Source: an uncultured Bacteroidota bacterium
GTDB lineage: Bacteria; Bacteroidota; Bacteroidia; Bacteroidales; P3
Assembly (NCBI GenBank): GCA_902790215.1
Contig: CADAQX010000004.1
Span: 48,189 to 112,188, forward strand
Direction: 5' to 3'
Length of the DNA stretch: 64,000 nt
Program-made: the position numbers and the translations under genes
The notes under the pieces: model-generated
The model's input: only the letters and a program-made list of their open reading frames with translations
What the model was told of the DNA's origin: nothing
Database searches by the model: none
Shown: positions 24,202 to 39,189 of the stretch, one piece after another
Layout: the number at the start of each line of letters is the position of its first letter
How positions within the stretch are numbered: position 1 is the first letter of the stretch

Positions 24202-27200
24202 TTGGATAACAATCAACCTATCGAACAACCTATCGAAAAGCCTATCGAGGTGGTAAATTTTGCATCTGTACGCAAATATGAATACCCGGATTTCCTTGAT
24301 ATACAGCTCAAGTCTTTCCAAGATTTCTTCCAGATAGAAACCAATCCCGACAACAGACTTGACGAAGGTCTCTTTAAAGTATTCAAAGAGAATTTCCCCA
24401 TTTCGGATGCACGAAATAATTTCACGTTAGAGTTTCTCGATTACTATATTGACCCGCCCCGCTACACAATTGAAGAATGTATCGAGCGCGGATTGACCTA
24501 TAGCGTTCCGCTGAAGGCCAAACTGAGACTCTCGTGCAATGACCCTGAGAACGAAGATTTCCAGGCTATTGAACAGCCTGTATATTTGGGTATGATACCC
24601 TATATGACACCCAAGGGCACTTTTGTCATTAACGGTGCCGAGCGAGTTGTTGTTTCACAGCTGCACCGTTCCCCCGGCGTGTTCTTCGGCACACAGTTCC
24701 ATTCCAACGGTACGCAGCTATATTCTGCCCGTATCATTCCTTTCAAAGGCTCTTGGATGGAATTCACGACGGACATCAACAACGTGATGTACGCCTATAT
24801 CGACCGAAAAAAGAAACTGCCCATCACCACACTGCTGAGGGCAATCGGATTTGAAACGGACAAGGATATTCTCGATATCTTCTCTCTGGCCGAGGAAGTG
24901 AAGGTATCCAAATCCAATCTGAAAAAAGTAATCGGAAAACAGCTTGCTGCACGTGTTGTAGACTCATGGACCGAAGACTTCGTCGACGAAGACACCGGTG
25001 AAGTTGTCTCCATGGAACGTACAGAGGTCGTCATCGAGCGAGATAAAGAACTTACAGAGGAAGACATTGAAAAAATCATGGAACTCGATGTCAAAACCAT
25101 CCTTGTCAAGGTGGAAGACCATGATGGCATCGATTACTCTGTAATTTACAACACGCTGAAGAAGGACACTTCCAACAACTCTAAAGAGGCTGTTGAATAT
25201 ATCTATCGCCAACTACGTAACGCAGAACCCCCAGACGAGGAAACTGCTCGTGGAATCATTGAGAAACTGTTCTTCTCCGACAAACGCTACGACCTTGGCG
25301 AAGTGGGTCGCTACCGTATCAATACAAAACTGAATCTGGATATTCCCGAAGATGTGCGCGTATTGACCCAGACTGACATCACCACAATCATCAAGTATCT
25401 CATCCAGCTAATTAACCAAAAAGCCGATGTAGATGATATCGACCACCTGTCGAACCGCCGTGTTCGTACTGCAGGTGAACAATTATACAACCAGTTTGGC
25501 GTTGGACTGGCACGCATGTCACGCACTATCCGTGAGCGCATGAATGTCCGCGATAACGAGGTATTCACACCCACGGAACTCATCAACGCAAAAACGCTCT
25601 CTTCGGTCATCAATTCATTCTTCGGCACAAACCAGTTGTCGCAGTTTATGGACCAGACCAACCCCCTGGCCGAGGTGACACACAAACGCCGTATCTCGGC
25701 TTTGGGTCCGGGAGGACTTTCACGCGAGCGTGCAGGCTTCGAGGTTCGAGACGTTCACTATACCCATTATGGACGTCTGTGTACCATCGAAACACCTGAA
25801 GGCCCCAATATCGGTCTTATCTCCTCTTTGTGTGTGTATGCAAAGATTAATAATCTCGGATTTATTGAAACTCCGTACCGCCGTGTTGTCAACGGACGTG
25901 TTATGCTTGAAGAAGAGCCCACATACTACACTGCAGAGCTTGAAGAGAACAAGACCGTTGCACAGGCCACTACACCGCAGGATGAAGAGGGTAATATTCT
26001 TGCACAGCGTGTGAAAGCCCGTAGACAGGCCGACTTCCCCATCGTAACACCCGAAGAAATTGACCTCATCGACATGGGCTCCAACCAGATTGCATCTATC
26101 GCTGCATCCCTGATTCCTTTCCTTGAGCACGACGACGCCAACCGTGCACTAATGGGTTCCAACATGATGCGTCAGGCTGTCCCGCTGCTCAATCCTGAAA
26201 TACCCATTGTGGGTACCGGCATTGAGAAATCTGTTGCCGAAGACAGCCGCGTTCTGCTCAATGCCCTCGGCGACGGTGTTGTAGAGTATGTCGACTCTAC
26301 CAAAATTGTCATTAAGCACAACCGTACCGAGAAAGAACGTCTCGTGTCCTTTGACGAGGATGTTCGCGAGTACAAACTTACCCGCTACCAACGCACCAAC
26401 CATTCCACATCCATCAATCTTCGCCCCATTGTCAAAAAAGGCGACAAGGTTAAAAAAGGCCAAGTACTTTGCGAAGGCTACGCCACACAAGGCGGCGAGC
26501 TGGCTCTTGGCCGCAACATGATGGTTGCCTTCATGCCTTGGAAGGGCTACAACTTCGAGGATGCTGTTGTTATTTCCGAGCGTGTTGTCCGCGAAGACAT
26601 CTTCACCTCCGTACACGTAGAAGAATACACTCTCGAAGTCCGCGAAACCAAACGTGGCCTCGAGGAACTTACACGCGATATCCCCAATGTCAGCAACGAT
26701 GCCACCAAGGATTTGGATGAAAACGGTATCATCCGCATCGGTGCCGAGGTAAAAGAGGGAGATATCCTTATCGGTAAAATCACTCCTAAAGGTGAATCCG
26801 ACCCCTCACCCGAAGAGAAACTCCTGCGTGCCATCTTCGGTGACAAGGCTGGCGACGTGAAGGATGCATCTCTCAAGGTTCCGCCTTCAGTTCGTGGTGT
26901 TGTCATTGACAAGAAACTGTTTGCCCGCATTGTCCGCGACCGCAAACAGCGTGCCAAAGAGAAAGAGCTACTGGCTAAACCCGAAGAAGAGTACAACCAT
27001 GAATTGGATGAACTGAAAGAAAAGCTTGTCGACCGTCTGCTCATTATCCTTGCAGGCAAGACATCCAACGGGGTTTACACCAATCACAAAGAAGAGCTCA
27101 TCCCCAAGAAAGTCAAATTCACCTCCAAAGCTCTTAAAGCAATCGATTACACTGAAGTCAGCCCCAATAAATGGACTTCTGATAAGGAGACCAACAACCT

Positions 27201-28032
27201 TATCAAAGACCTGCTGAACAATTACAACATTAAACATCGTGAAATCAATGGACGCTTCACCCGTAGGAAGTTCGCCCTCACTGTCGGCGACGACCTGCCA
27301 AGCGGAATTGTCCAGATGGCCAAAGTCTACATTGCCATGAAACGCAAACTGCGCATCGGTGACAAGATGGCCGGCCGTCACGGAAACAAGGGTATCGTAT
27401 CCAAGATTGTCCGCGCCGAGGACATGCCGTTCTTGGCCGACGGCACTCCTGTCGACATCGTTCTCAACCCGCTGGGTGTGCCTTCACGTATGAACCTTGG
27501 TCAGATATACGAGACCGTCTTGGGCTGGGCAGGTAAGAAACTCAACAAACGCTTCAAGACTCCCATCTTCGACGGTGCCACCCTCGAACAAATCAATGGA
27601 TATATGCGCGAAGCTGGATTGCCCGAAAATGGCCGCACCTACCTGTACGACGGCGAGACGGGCGACCGTTTCGACCAGCCTGCAACTGTCGGTTATATCT
27701 ACATGCTCAAACTGCACCACATGATTGACGACAAGATGCATGCACGTAGCATTGGACCATACTCCCTTATCACCCAGCAACCCCTTGGTGGTAAAGCGAA
27801 CTTCGGTGGTCAGCGTTTCGGTGAAATGGAAGTTTGGGCTCTTGAGGCATTCGGTGCATCGCATGTCCTGCAGGAAGTCCTCACCGTCAAGTCTGACGAT
27901 GTCATGGGCCGTGCCAAGGCATACGAATCCATTGTCAAAGGCGACAACATGCCTGTTCCCGGCATCCCCGAATCGTTCAACGTCCTGGTTCACGAACTGC
28001 GTGGCTTAGGCTTAGAGGTAACATTTGATTAA
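24202..28032 (+). CDS. rpoB: RNA polymerase subunit beta
   Basis: This 1276-residue protein contains the rifampicin-binding region (residues about 471-515: [35 protein letters not shown]) with sensitive-type residues. It also has the C-terminal [15 protein letters not shown] and [20 protein letters not shown] motifs. No ATG is available: the frame upstream reaches a stop without one. The start is therefore most likely the TTG at 24202 ([23 protein letters not shown]). A GTG at 24250 is an alternative that would remove the three PIE repeats. It is co-transcribed with rpoC after 57 bp. Confidence 0.97.
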   Translation: MDNNQPIEQPIEKPIEVVNFASVRKYEYPDFLDIQLKSFQDFFQIETNPDNRLDEGLFKVFKENFPISDARNNFTLEFLDYYIDPPRYTIEECIERGLTYSVPLKAKLRLSCNDPENEDFQAIEQPVYLGMIPYMTPKGTFVINGAERVVVSQLHRSPGVFFGTQFHSNGTQLYSARIIPFKGSWMEFTTDINNVMYAYIDRKKKLPITTLLRAIGFETDKDILDIFSLAEEVKVSKSNLKKVIGKQLAARVVDSWTEDFVDEDTGEVVSMERTEVVIERDKELTEEDIEKIMELDVKTILVKVEDHDGIDYSVIYNTLKKDTSNNSKEAVEYIYRQLRNAEPPDEETARGIIEKLFFSDKRYDLGEVGRYRINTKLNLDIPEDVRVLTQTDITTIIKYLIQLINQKADVDDIDHLSNRRVRTAGEQLYNQFGVGLARMSRTIRERMNVRDNEVFTPTELINAKTLSSVINSFFGTNQLSQFMDQTNPLAEVTHKRRISALGPGGLSRERAGFEVRDVHYTHYGRLCTIETPEGPNIGLISSLCVYAKINNLGFIETPYRRVVNGRVMLEEEPTYYTAELEENKTVAQATTPQDEEGNILAQRVKARRQADFPIVTPEEIDLIDMGSNQIASIAASLIPFLEHDDANRALMGSNMMRQAVPLLNPEIPIVGTGIEKSVAEDSRVLLNALGDGVVEYVDSTKIVIKHNRTEKERLVSFDEDVREYKLTRYQRTNHSTSINLRPIVKKGDKVKKGQVLCEGYATQGGELALGRNMMVAFMPWKGYNFEDAVVISERVVREDIFTSVHVEEYTLEVRETKRGLEELTRDIPNVSNDATKDLDENGIIRIGAEVKEGDILIGKITPKGESDPSPEEKLLRAIFGDKAGDVKDASLKVPPSVRGVVIDKKLFARIVRDRKQRAKEKELLAKPEEEYNHELDELKEKLVDRLLIILAGKTSNGVYTNHKEELIPKKVKFTSKALKAIDYTEVSPNKWTSDKETNNLIKDLLNNYNIKHREINGRFTRRKFALTVGDDLPSGIVQMAKVYIAMKRKLRIGDKMAGRHGNKGIVSKIVRAEDMPFLADGTPVDIVLNPLGVPSRMNLGQIYETVLGWAGKKLNKRFKTPIFDGATLEQINGYMREAGLPENGRTYLYDGETGDRFDQPATVGYIYMLKLHHMIDDKMHARSIGPYSLITQQPLGGKANFGGQRFGEMEVWALEAFGASHVLQEVLTVKSDDVMGRAKAYESIVKGDNMPVPGIPESFNVLVHELRGLGLEVTFD

Positions 28033-28089
28033 TTCTGAATTAAGATATCCATAACAAACAAGAGTCTTAATTCTTAATTCAACAACAAG

Positions 28090-32556
<4,467 letters not shown>

Positions 32557-32578
32557 TCAATCATTCTAACGACTTATT

Positions 32579-32899
32579 ATGGCTAACAATCGAAACAATA
32601 CCCCGCAGGATTTAAAGCTCGATATGGCTCCTGATGTGGCAAACGGCACCTACAGCAACCTTGCCATCATATCACACAGCCCAAGCGAAATAATCCTTGA
32701 CTTTGCCCAAATGTTGCCCGGCACTCCCAATCCTACCGTCCGCTCGCGCATCATCATGAACCCCATTCATGCCAAACGCCTGCTGGCAGCCCTCAACGAC
32801 AATATTCAAAAGTACGAGCACAACTTCGGCCCCATTGTCGACCCACAATCGGCCATGAATGCCGACACTGTACCCTACGACATCCTTGGCAAAGCTTAA
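32579..32899 (+). CDS. DUF3467 family protein
   Basis: This 106-residue protein includes the DUF3467 core: GTYSNLAIISHSPSEIILDF, then AQMLPG and the MNPIHAKRLLAALNDNI helix. The family has unknown function. In Bacteroidota it often lies directly after rpoC, as here (22-bp gap), which suggests a link with transcription or simple operon conservation. A strong terminator follows, so it is the last gene of the block. Confidence 0.88.
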   Translation: MANNRNNTPQDLKLDMAPDVANGTYSNLAIISHSPSEIILDFAQMLPGTPNPTVRSRIIMNPIHAKRLLAALNDNIQKYEHNFGPIVDPQSAMNADTVPYDILGKA

Positions 32900-32926
32900 A
32901 CAGCTACAGCCAATCACACACACTTC

Positions 32927-32960
32927 AAGCCGCGACATGCAATGCTGTCGCGGCTTTTTG
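32927..32960 (+). terminator. Intrinsic terminator of the rpoBC operon
   Basis: AGCCGCGACA (32928-32937) and TGTCGCGGCT (32946-32955) form a perfect 10-bp GC-rich stem with an 8-nt loop, followed by TTTTG. Confidence 0.9.
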
Positions 32961-33250
32961 TTTTCACTCAACACACACCTTCCCGCCCTCATTCCTGATG
33001 AGCCAATAGCTTATCAGTTGCACCGAAATATTTATCATAAAAAGACTAAAAAATGACAAAAACGCAGTGTTTTAAACAAAAATGAGGCAAAAAAAAACAT
33101 TAACATTTTTTTTATAAATAGTTTTTTTCCCTTACGCACCTTCATATCGCAGGAATATATTTTATGCTAATTCATGCATTTACATCGAGAACAAACATTT
33201 ACATTACCTTGACAACTAAAAATAATTGCTGATATTAACAAAAAAAAGTG

Positions 33251-33258
33251 TAATTTTG
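33251..33258 (+). promoter_or_regulatory. -7 promoter box of the AraC-family gene
   Basis: TAATTTTG fits TAnnTTTG and lies 21 bp before the ATG at 33280. A TTG at 33226-33228 is at somewhat long spacing. The region from 32961 to 33250 is AT-rich intergenic DNA with no gene that I can see. Confidence 0.55.
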
Positions 33259-33279
33259 AAGTCTAAAAAAAATTACATT

Positions 33280-34191
33280 ATGGGACGAAAAACATCAATA
33301 AAACCCAGCAATAATAACATAGGTACTGAAAGAACAGTATCTTATCCTGTACATGAATTTGATAACTATTTCAAAGAGGACTATGCCATCATCATGAATC
33401 CGGTCCCCTATCTGAAGCGGATAATCTTCGACATACCAAGGCGAGTGGTAGGCAACAGCATTATTCTCATCACAAAAGGCACCGCCCACGCAACATTCAA
33501 CTTCAAAGACTATCCCATCAAAGCCGGTGACATCCTCATGGTTCCTGACGACAACATCCTTTCCATAGACAAATTCTCCAATGATGTTACGCCATGGATA
33601 GTATCAGGCAACTTTAACAGCCCGATAGAGAAAGAACTGGTTGGTTTCGACACAATCTTCATGCACCTCTCCCAAGAAGAGTTCAAAGTAGTGGAGAAAT
33701 ACTTCACCTTGATGCATACCATAGCGTCCAAACCCATCTATGGACCCGATGACTTCAAGCATCTGTTTTTCTCTCTCATGTACCGCATTCGTGAGATGCA
33801 CAACGAGCGTGTCGGCAACAACAAGCAAACCTTCACCTCCTCCTCAAAACAGTTGACCGCCAATTTCATCAACATCTTGATTCATCAAGATGTCCCCATG
33901 CCCAATATCAAACATTTTGCCAAAACTTTAGGCGTTTCCGAGAACCATCTCAGCATCACCGTAAAAAAAGAAACCAACATCACTGTGAAAAAGTGGATTG
34001 AGCGGAAAACCGAAGCAACCATGCGGATGCTCCTGATTGACGAAGCCAATTATTCTTTGGAAGACATCTGCAATATCATCGGCTATAGCTCACCGCCTCA
34101 GGTGGTACGATTCTTCAAAAGAAGAACCGGCATGACCCCCTTCGAATTCAGAAAAGCGAAACTGAACGAGAAAGCCCTGCTCAACCTATAG
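33280..34191 (+). CDS. AraC-family transcriptional regulator
   Basis: The ATG at 33280 (MGRKTSIKPSNN) gives 303 residues. The frame is open from a TTG 54 bp upstream, but the promoter box lies inside that extension. An N-terminal cupin-like sensor domain (FNFKDYPIKAGDILMVPDDN, near 85-105) is followed by two helix-turn-helix motifs: FAKTLGVSENHLSITVKKET and YSLEDICNIIGYSSPPQVVR. The end, FFKRRTGMTPFEFRKA, is classic for the family. It stands alone between the rpoC operon and sbcC; no target operon is evident. Confidence 0.88.
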   Translation: MGRKTSIKPSNNNIGTERTVSYPVHEFDNYFKEDYAIIMNPVPYLKRIIFDIPRRVVGNSIILITKGTAHATFNFKDYPIKAGDILMVPDDNILSIDKFSNDVTPWIVSGNFNSPIEKELVGFDTIFMHLSQEEFKVVEKYFTLMHTIASKPIYGPDDFKHLFFSLMYRIREMHNERVGNNKQTFTSSSKQLTANFINILIHQDVPMPNIKHFAKTLGVSENHLSITVKKETNITVKKWIERKTEATMRMLLIDEANYSLEDICNIIGYSSPPQVVRFFKRRTGMTPFEFRKAKLNEKALLNL

Positions 34192-34201
34192 CAGCATCTT
34201 C

Positions 34202-37200
34202 TCATCCATTCATTATCTCCACCCGGCTGCGACCCTCGCCGTGCCGGGTGATGCGTATCTGGGTACTGATACGTTCATTCAGCTCTTCCCGGTGCGATAT
34301 AATGCCCACTCGACGGTTGCCTTGCCCTGCAATGCTGCGCAACTTCTCCAGGGTCGACATCACACTATCCAGGCTCTTCTCGTCCAACGTGCCGAATCCC
34401 TCGTCTATAAACAGGATATTCACATTCAAGTCGGGACGGTTAAGCGACGACAACGCAAGCGACAACGCAAGCGACACCATAAACCTTTCGCCGCCCGACA
34501 ACACCGTAGCGCTCCGCACCGCATCCTTGTTGTAGCGGTCCATCACCAGAATAGACAGTTTTTCGTTCTCTTCGCTGCACGTCAACTTGTACCGGTCGGT
34601 AATCTGTTCCAGATAAATATTGGCATTGTGCAGCAGAGGCCGCAAGATATGGGTTTGCACCAGTGTGCGGAACCGTGTGCCTCCGAAACGCTGGTTAATG
34701 GCATACCATTTGTTATACTTTGTCAGGGCAGCATCCAACCGCTTCTGGGCTGCTGCAGCCCGCTCCCGGTTCTTTTCATCCGAATCCAATGCGCTCTTGG
34801 CTGATGCATAGCGCATCGTGGCTTCGTTCAACTGTTCCTCGACATGGCTCTTGGCAATCCTCAGTTCTTCCATGTCAGGCTCCTTGTCTTCCGGCGACAA
34901 ATGCAACTCCTCCCGCACTTGCGCCACCGTCCCGACAGCCTCATGATAGGCATCCGTCGCCGACTTCAGCGCCGCACTCACATCCGACATACGCTTTCGC
35001 GACTCATCAAGTCTCTCTTTTCCTGCAATAATCTCCATTAGCGACTGCTCTGTGTGGCCTTCCTGTGCATACCAGCCGTTCAAAACAGACCTGCATCCTT
35101 CCAAAATGGTCTCAAGACCCTGAATCTGTCCATGCAGCATTCCTACATACGACAGCAGTTCGTTCCACTCCTTCATAGCCGAGGGGTGATCAAGACCTTT
35201 GGGCTCGCACTCCATCTCCCATGTGGGATAATACCCCGTCACCTGCTGCACAACGCTCTCCATTTCCGTCCACTGGGCTTTCTTACGCTCCTGCTGTGCC
35301 GCAGCAGTGTCGTATCGGTTTCTCCGTTGCCGGTATTCTTCAGCCTTGGAGACTATTTCCTCCTTCGTCCCCAGCACATTATTTTGCCATTCCGGATAAA
35401 AGCTACCCACCAACTCCGAAATAATCTGCCTGGTCTCATCCTTGTCTTTCGACATACGCTCCGACTGAGTCTGGCTATCGAGGATAGCCTGCCGGTTCTT
35501 GTCAACCCCCGTCCGGGCGGCATTCAACGCCTTCACCGCAGCAGTCAATTCCGTGTCAAGCTTGTTCTTTTCACGCTGGAGACGATTAATCTCCTCCTGC
35601 AACTTCTCGGCGTCTTTTTGTTTCGATTTCAGGGCTTCCTCCTGCTGCTGCAGTTCTGTCATAACGATCTTCACCTTGTCGGCAAAAGAGTCGTCATACT
35701 TTATCCCCTCTGCGGCCAGTTCCTTCATCATTGCCTCCTCGGCCTTTCCTATCTCCTCCAACTTGCCTTTGGCCGACTGATCCTGCACTTTGTACTGTCC
35801 ACTTTTGGTGTCGTATCTGCTTTTGGTGTCATCGCGGGCAGCAATGGCCGAGTCCAGTCGGGCCTTGGCCTCCTGCAAAGCCTGTTCTAACGGAGTGAGC
35901 AGGTTCCCGAAATCCTCATCGAGGTGCATCTCGACAATGTGCTGGCCGCAAAGCGGACAGGTTTCAGCATGCTCCTTGGCCAACCGTCGACGCAACGCCT
36001 TCAAATCCTCGTCCAGGCTCAACTTCATCGTATTGTACTGCATGGCCTGGGCATCATACTGCGCTTTCGTCTGGTCGAAAAGCAGTTGCTTGGCATAGAG
36101 TTCCTTCCCGTCAGCCTCCAATTCACCCAATAATTGCTTGGCAGCTTGAGCCGCCTTGGAAGCATCCTCGCGCATCAACCCGATCTGTCTGTGTCGGTCG
36201 TCCCATTTCTCAAATCGTTTCATTCTTTTCGACAAATCGTCGAGAGCCTGATTGGTCTCTGCAGGATTCAAACGGGTGCGCCGCTCGACCAGCGTATCTA
36301 TCTCCTTCTGTTTCTGTTCCACCGCCTTAAATGCGGTGTCATGTTGCTCTTCAGCCTTTCGGCATTCCTCTTTCAGTCCGGAGGTTTTCGCCTCCTCCTG
36401 CAACTTGGTGCTCTGCAATTGCGTCATATCGTCCACGCACTTGGCATAATGGTCCAACCGAACACCAATTTCGGCCGCATGGTCGTACATCTCTACCCTG
36501 TCGGACTGATGCTCTATCCACTCCTTTTCCTGCTGCATAGCGGCCTCTTCCTGCGCATTCTGCCTCTCCTGCCAGCGCAGGTCGGCAAGCAACTGGAAAA
36601 AGCGCTGGCGGCAACGTTCCACCTTCTCTCCAGCCTTGGACAAGTCCGATTCAGTCTGTTGTTTCAACTCCAGACTCCGGCGCTCCTTTTCCGTAGCGTC
36701 CCACAGGGCTACAAATCGCTGCATAGCCCGGTATTCCTCCCCATCCATAATCGCCTTTGCATCCTCCATGCGCCGCTGAGCCTCCTCTGCTTTCTGTCTG
36801 TTCTCCCCTATCCGGGAGACCTTGGCAATCAAGTTGTCCAATTCATTCTTCCGTTTGCCCAAATCGTCCTGCATTTGCCGTCCCTCTGCCTGCTGTTGCT
36901 GCAGAGTCTCTCGCTGCTCGTCGGTCAGCAGGTGTCCTTGCTCTGTCTGCAGGGTGGCTTCCACCATCTCACGTTCTTTCTTGGCACGGTCGAAGAGGCT
37001 CTTCACAGCATTGCCGTATGCCGAAAATATCTCAGTATTGGTCAGCTGCTCCAATATCTCCTCCCTCTCTTTCTTTTCGCCGCACAAAAACGAGGCGAAC
37101 TGTCCCTGTGCCAGCATCGCCATGCGGTTGAACTGTTTGAACGAAAGCCCCACGGCCTGCTCTATCTGGCTATTGCGCGTGTCCACCCTCACCCAGTCGG

Positions 37201-37633
37201 CCGAACCAGTCTTCACCGTCCACTTAGGGTCGCTGTGTCCGCCGGTGCGTTTCAATCCCAACTCCAGACGGGCCCGGTACTCCATTCCATCGTTGCCCTC
37301 AAACACCACCTCGCTGTAACAATCATCTTTGTACGATATACCCAAGCGGGTATACTGGCTTATGCTGCCAATGCCGAGAGATTCTCCAGCACCCTTGTAA
37401 ACCTTGAAATAATTCTGTTTCGAGTCCGTCACTCCCTCGATGCGCGGCGTGGTCTTGTACAGGGCGAGAGAGATGCCGTCAAGCAGCACCGACTTGCCCA
37501 CGCCGGTATCGCCCGATATGAGAAAAACAGGTGCCTGCTGGTCGCTGACTCCGTCATACAAGTCATGTTCAAAATCTATGTCAGCCCGCTCTATCGAGGC
37601 AATGTTGCGCAAATGCAGTTCCTTAATTTTCAT
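34202..37633 (-). CDS. sbcC: Exonuclease SbcCD, ATPase subunit SbcC
   Basis: The ATG at 37633 (MKIKELHLRNIASIERADID) gives 1143 residues. The Walker A motif is GDTGVGKS (near residue 43). Two long coiled coils flank the zinc hook CPLCGQH near residue 559. The C-terminal lobe has the signature SGGERFMVSLALSLAL and Walker B (ILFIDEGFGTLD). SbcCD (Rad50/Mre11) cleaves hairpins and palindromes and processes DNA ends. The start overlaps the end of sbcD by 11 bp, indicating translational coupling. Confidence 0.93.
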   Translation of the reverse strand: MKIKELHLRNIASIERADIDFEHDLYDGVSDQQAPVFLISGDTGVGKSVLLDGISLALYKTTPRIEGVTDSKQNYFKVYKGAGESLGIGSISQYTRLGISYKDDCYSEVVFEGNDGMEYRARLELGLKRTGGHSDPKWTVKTGSADWVRVDTRNSQIEQAVGLSFKQFNRMAMLAQGQFASFLCGEKKEREEILEQLTNTEIFSAYGNAVKSLFDRAKKEREMVEATLQTEQGHLLTDEQRETLQQQQAEGRQMQDDLGKRKNELDNLIAKVSRIGENRQKAEEAQRRMEDAKAIMDGEEYRAMQRFVALWDATEKERRSLELKQQTESDLSKAGEKVERCRQRFFQLLADLRWQERQNAQEEAAMQQEKEWIEHQSDRVEMYDHAAEIGVRLDHYAKCVDDMTQLQSTKLQEEAKTSGLKEECRKAEEQHDTAFKAVEQKQKEIDTLVERRTRLNPAETNQALDDLSKRMKRFEKWDDRHRQIGLMREDASKAAQAAKQLLGELEADGKELYAKQLLFDQTKAQYDAQAMQYNTMKLSLDEDLKALRRRLAKEHAETCPLCGQHIVEMHLDEDFGNLLTPLEQALQEAKARLDSAIAARDDTKSRYDTKSGQYKVQDQSAKGKLEEIGKAEEAMMKELAAEGIKYDDSFADKVKIVMTELQQQEEALKSKQKDAEKLQEEINRLQREKNKLDTELTAAVKALNAARTGVDKNRQAILDSQTQSERMSKDKDETRQIISELVGSFYPEWQNNVLGTKEEIVSKAEEYRQRRNRYDTAAAQQERKKAQWTEMESVVQQVTGYYPTWEMECEPKGLDHPSAMKEWNELLSYVGMLHGQIQGLETILEGCRSVLNGWYAQEGHTEQSLMEIIAGKERLDESRKRMSDVSAALKSATDAYHEAVGTVAQVREELHLSPEDKEPDMEELRIAKSHVEEQLNEATMRYASAKSALDSDEKNRERAAAAQKRLDAALTKYNKWYAINQRFGGTRFRTLVQTHILRPLLHNANIYLEQITDRYKLTCSEENEKLSILVMDRYNKDAVRSATVLSGGERFMVSLALSLALSSLNRPDLNVNILFIDEGFGTLDEKSLDSVMSTLEKLRSIAGQGNRRVGIISHREELNERISTQIRITRHGEGRSRVEIMNG

Positions 37634-38870
37634 GTCTAACGGTATTTGTCTCTTCTGTCTGACGGCGCAATTCGGCCTCCACTTCCTTGAAGGCTTCAGC
37701 CAACTCGTCAATATCCAGTTCGGGGTACTGGTCCTGTGTCTGCCTGATAAACTCCATGGGGTCTGTCATCTGCTGCAGTTCTGCCACCTCGAAGAGGGGT
37801 TTATCGTCCGCAGCAGTCTCCTCGTCGGCATGAAGCCAGACAGTCTTGGGATTAAAGCGCACACGTCCGCTGCACGGCTCGATAAGCTGGTAAACCTGCT
37901 GGTTAAAATCGGCCGACAGGGCGGTGTTGTATTCCATCACAAATCTAAAATAGCCTGCCCCCTGCTCTGCGACAAACCGTTTGACGGCCTCCAATGCCTC
38001 TCCCTCGGTAGTGGCCGCGCTGTCAACCGGCAGTTCGTAGAAATGATACTTCTCGTCAATACGCAAGCGGGTCACCTTTACATCGCCGCCGTGGCGGTCT
38101 ATCTCTACCAGGCTTACGCTGTGGGGATACTTCTCGTCGCAACTGACGTGCAAGGCGCTGCCCGAATAGCGCATCACGCCGGCGGGATAGACGCTCACAG
38201 GCTCATGCTCGTCGGCGTAGCCCAGTGTCTGCGGGCGATGAATATGTCCCAAGGCAAGATAGTCAAAGCCAGCCCCTGTCTCTTCGGGCGGCACAGTCTG
38301 CACATTGCCTATGTCGAAGCCGTGTCCAGTGGCATCCGCGCCCGATACGGCCATGTGGCCCGTCAGCACCACGGGCAGCCCATCGGGGTTCTGCCGGGAC
38401 ACATAGTCTAACAGTGCCTGGACTGTCTCGCGCCGGGGCGTGGCCACGAAGGGCATGGCAACCACAAACCCGGCAGGCAGGCGGACAATGAACTCCTCCT
38501 GCCAACCGTCGGGCTTCGCAAGACTGTCTGTGGCTGGGGGCAGACCCACCAACTTGACATGTCCGAGACTCCACACTGCGTTGTCGGCATGGATGCGCGA
38601 AGCCGAGTCATGGTTACCGGCAATGATGACGATGGCCATTTCGGGGAAGCTGTTGTGCAGGTCGACAAAATACTCGTTAAAACAACGCTTCACTCCCGCC
38701 CCCGGCTGCTGGATGTCGAAAATGTCACCGCTCACCACCAGAGCGTCGGGGCAATACTCCCCACACCAACCCTTCAGCTGCCTGAAGAAATGGTCGTGCT
38801 CTTCCTCGCGGGTGTAGTTCTGGTACATCACCTGCCCCAAGTGCAGGTCGGCGGTATGCAGTATCTTCAT
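37623..38870 (-). CDS. sbcD: Exonuclease SbcCD, nuclease subunit SbcD
   Basis: This 415-residue Mre11-type metallophosphoesterase shows the metal-binding motifs ADLHLG (residues 7-12), VVSGDIFD (near 48), IIAGNHDS (near 85) and LALGHIHRPQ (near 215). A C-terminal capping domain contacts SbcC. It is first in a two-gene operon with sbcC. Given the palindromic repeats in this genome, the hairpin nuclease may be relevant to their stability, but that is inference. Confidence 0.93.
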   Translation of the reverse strand: MKILHTADLHLGQVMYQNYTREEEHDHFFRQLKGWCGEYCPDALVVSGDIFDIQQPGAGVKRCFNEYFVDLHNSFPEMAIVIIAGNHDSASRIHADNAVWSLGHVKLVGLPPATDSLAKPDGWQEEFIVRLPAGFVVAMPFVATPRRETVQALLDYVSRQNPDGLPVVLTGHMAVSGADATGHGFDIGNVQTVPPEETGAGFDYLALGHIHRPQTLGYADEHEPVSVYPAGVMRYSGSALHVSCDEKYPHSVSLVEIDRHGGDVKVTRLRIDEKYHFYELPVDSAATTEGEALEAVKRFVAEQGAGYFRFVMEYNTALSADFNQQVYQLIEPCSGRVRFNPKTVWLHADEETAADDKPLFEVAELQQMTDPMEFIRQTQDQYPELDIDELAEAFKEVEAELRRQTEETNTVRHEN

Positions 38871-39048
38871 TGTTTAGCCTTTTCTTCTGGTTTTGTTTGC
38901 CCCGATGGGCATCATTCTATAGTCCCCGACAGCCTTCGGGGCTCTTTCCCCACTCTAAAGTCACGATGTATCTCCGCACTGCCGACACTCTAACTTCGTT
39001 CCTTTTCCCTTCTGTTTCCCTTATTTTTCCCTCATTTATTCGCTATAA

Positions 39049-39101
39049 AAGGGAAAACGATCGGAAACAAATCGAATAAATGACGAATAAGGAACGACGC
39101 T
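39049..39101. repeat. Second copy of the GGGAAAACGATCG dispersed repeat
   Basis: GGGAAAACGATCG (39051-39063), then AATCGAATAAATGACGAATA and ACGACGC (39095-39101), repeat the words seen at 3499-3538 in the same order. TTTTCCCT motifs precede it (39004-39032). The interval 38871-39119 also has a short CCCCGA/TCGGGG hairpin (38923-38941). It contains no gene that I can support. Confidence 0.55.
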
Positions 39102-39119
39102 ACATGGTCGTTTATACGG

Positions 39120-39156
39120 AACGGCCCCGCGGCTGTGGGAGCGGTGCGGGGCCGTT
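39120..39156 (-). terminator. GC-rich hairpin downstream of the aminotransferase gene
   Basis: AACGGCCCCGC (39120-39130) and GCGGGGCCGTT (39146-39156) form a perfect 11-bp stem with a 15-nt loop. It begins 33 bp beyond the aminotransferase stop codon on the minus strand. No long T-run follows, so termination strength is uncertain. Confidence 0.6.
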
Positions 39157-39189
39157 GGTGTATATTGCCAAAGGATGGCCGTTGGCTTA

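Noticed and set aside
36134-37639. 501-codon plus-strand frame opposite sbcC
   Set aside because: sbcC motifs (Walker A, zinc hook, signature) lie on the other strand; the Leu/His-rich antisense frame is a composition artefact.
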